From Deltaproteobacteria bacterium (GTDB taxonomy: Bacteria; Desulfobacterota; Binatia; UBA9968), in assembly GCA_005878685.1 (NCBI GenBank), contig VBLN01000003.1, forward strand, positions 1 to 23,515: DNA of 23,515 nucleotides, read 5' to 3'. The position numbers and the translations under genes are program-made. Under the pieces are notes generated by a model that saw nothing but the letters and a program-made list of their open reading frames with translations, was not told where the DNA came from and made no database searches. Below, piece by piece: positions 23,273-23,515 of the stretch (position 1 is the first letter of the stretch; every line of letters starts with the position of its first letter).

Positions 23273-23515
23273 TCAAGCCTCGATCACCCATTCGAAGATG
23301 AGAAAACCGGCAGTGAGAAATATCACATCAAATCCGATCAAAAGACGCAACCAGGAGGAGGCTTCTTCAAATCCTCCGGTGCGAAGAACGATCTCCATGG
23401 CACGGATCGTCGCCAGAATCAGCGGGATCATGAGCGGGAATATCACCAGCGGCAGAAGAAGCTCTCGGGCCCGCGCCCTCAACGTCACAGCAGAAAAGAG
23501 CGTGCCTACGGCGCA
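23273..23515 (-). CDS. ccmB: Heme exporter permease CcmB (C-terminal part, cut by window edge)
   Basis: The frame is open to the right edge and the first visible codons read AVGTLFSAVTLRARARELLLPL, the usual CcmB sequence near its last third. About 80 residues remain with two hydrophobic helices (PLVIFPLMIPLILATIRAME and LLIGFDVIFLTAGFLIFEWV). The GTG at 23488 is internal, not a start. CcmB pairs with the CcmA ATPase, which should lie just beyond the window. Confidence 0.92.
   Translation of the reverse strand, partial: CAVGTLFSAVTLRARARELLLPLVIFPLMIPLILATIRAMEIVLRTGGFEEASSWLRLLIGFDVIFLTAGFLIFEWVIEA

Overview
The window is ordinary bacterial chromosome, densely coded, with about 21 protein genes (two of them broken) and no RNA genes, insertion sequences or CRISPR. 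The host is probably an uncultured Gram-negative, proteobacteria-like lineage from soil, sediment or groundwater. Evidence for this is the full System I cytochrome c maturation operon, signal-peptide binding proteins of the NitT/TauT and tripartite tricarboxylate (TTT) types, and many amidohydrolase, LLM and VOC catabolic genes. A Binatota, NC10, Tectomicrobia or former Deltaproteobacteria host would fit, but I cannot fix the phylum from sequence alone.

Region 1 (1-5983, + strand): the C-terminal three quarters of an EF-G-2-type elongation factor, a 77-residue zinc-ribbon protein, two amidohydrolase-2 proteins, a gamma-glutamyltranspeptidase-like Ntn-hydrolase and an unrecognised 166-residue protein. 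The genes overlap or nearly touch and probably form one transcription unit. The second amidohydrolase and the Ntn-hydrolase both depart from key family residues.

Region 2 (6033-10882, - strand): a biotin-dependent carboxylase operon. It encodes an AccB-type biotin carrier, an AccC-type biotin carboxylase and two tandem paralogous pyruvate/oxaloacetate-type carboxyltransferases. The carboxyltransferases keep the metal ligands but lack several pyruvate-site motifs, so the substrate is unclear. The downstream one has lost a net 34 nt and its C-terminus is out of frame. A divergent promoter region (10883-11108) separates this operon from region 3.

Region 3 (11109-17729, + strand): a catabolic and uptake cluster. 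It holds a NitT/TauT-like binding protein, a cupin, a 3-hydroxyisobutyrate-dehydrogenase-like enzyme, a VOC protein, an LLM flavin monooxygenase, and two tandem TTT binding proteins separated by a small membrane-anchored OB-fold-like protein. The first TTT protein is frameshifted just after its signal peptide. No membrane permease for any of these binding proteins lies in the window.

Region 4 (17737-23515, - strand): ccmB (cut by the window edge), ccmC, ccmD, ccmE, ccmF, ccmG and a fused ccmH-ccmI. Together they carry heme out to periplasmic CcmE, reduce apocytochrome cysteines and ligate heme to c-type cytochromes. A small hairpin with tandem repeats straddles the ccmF stop codon.
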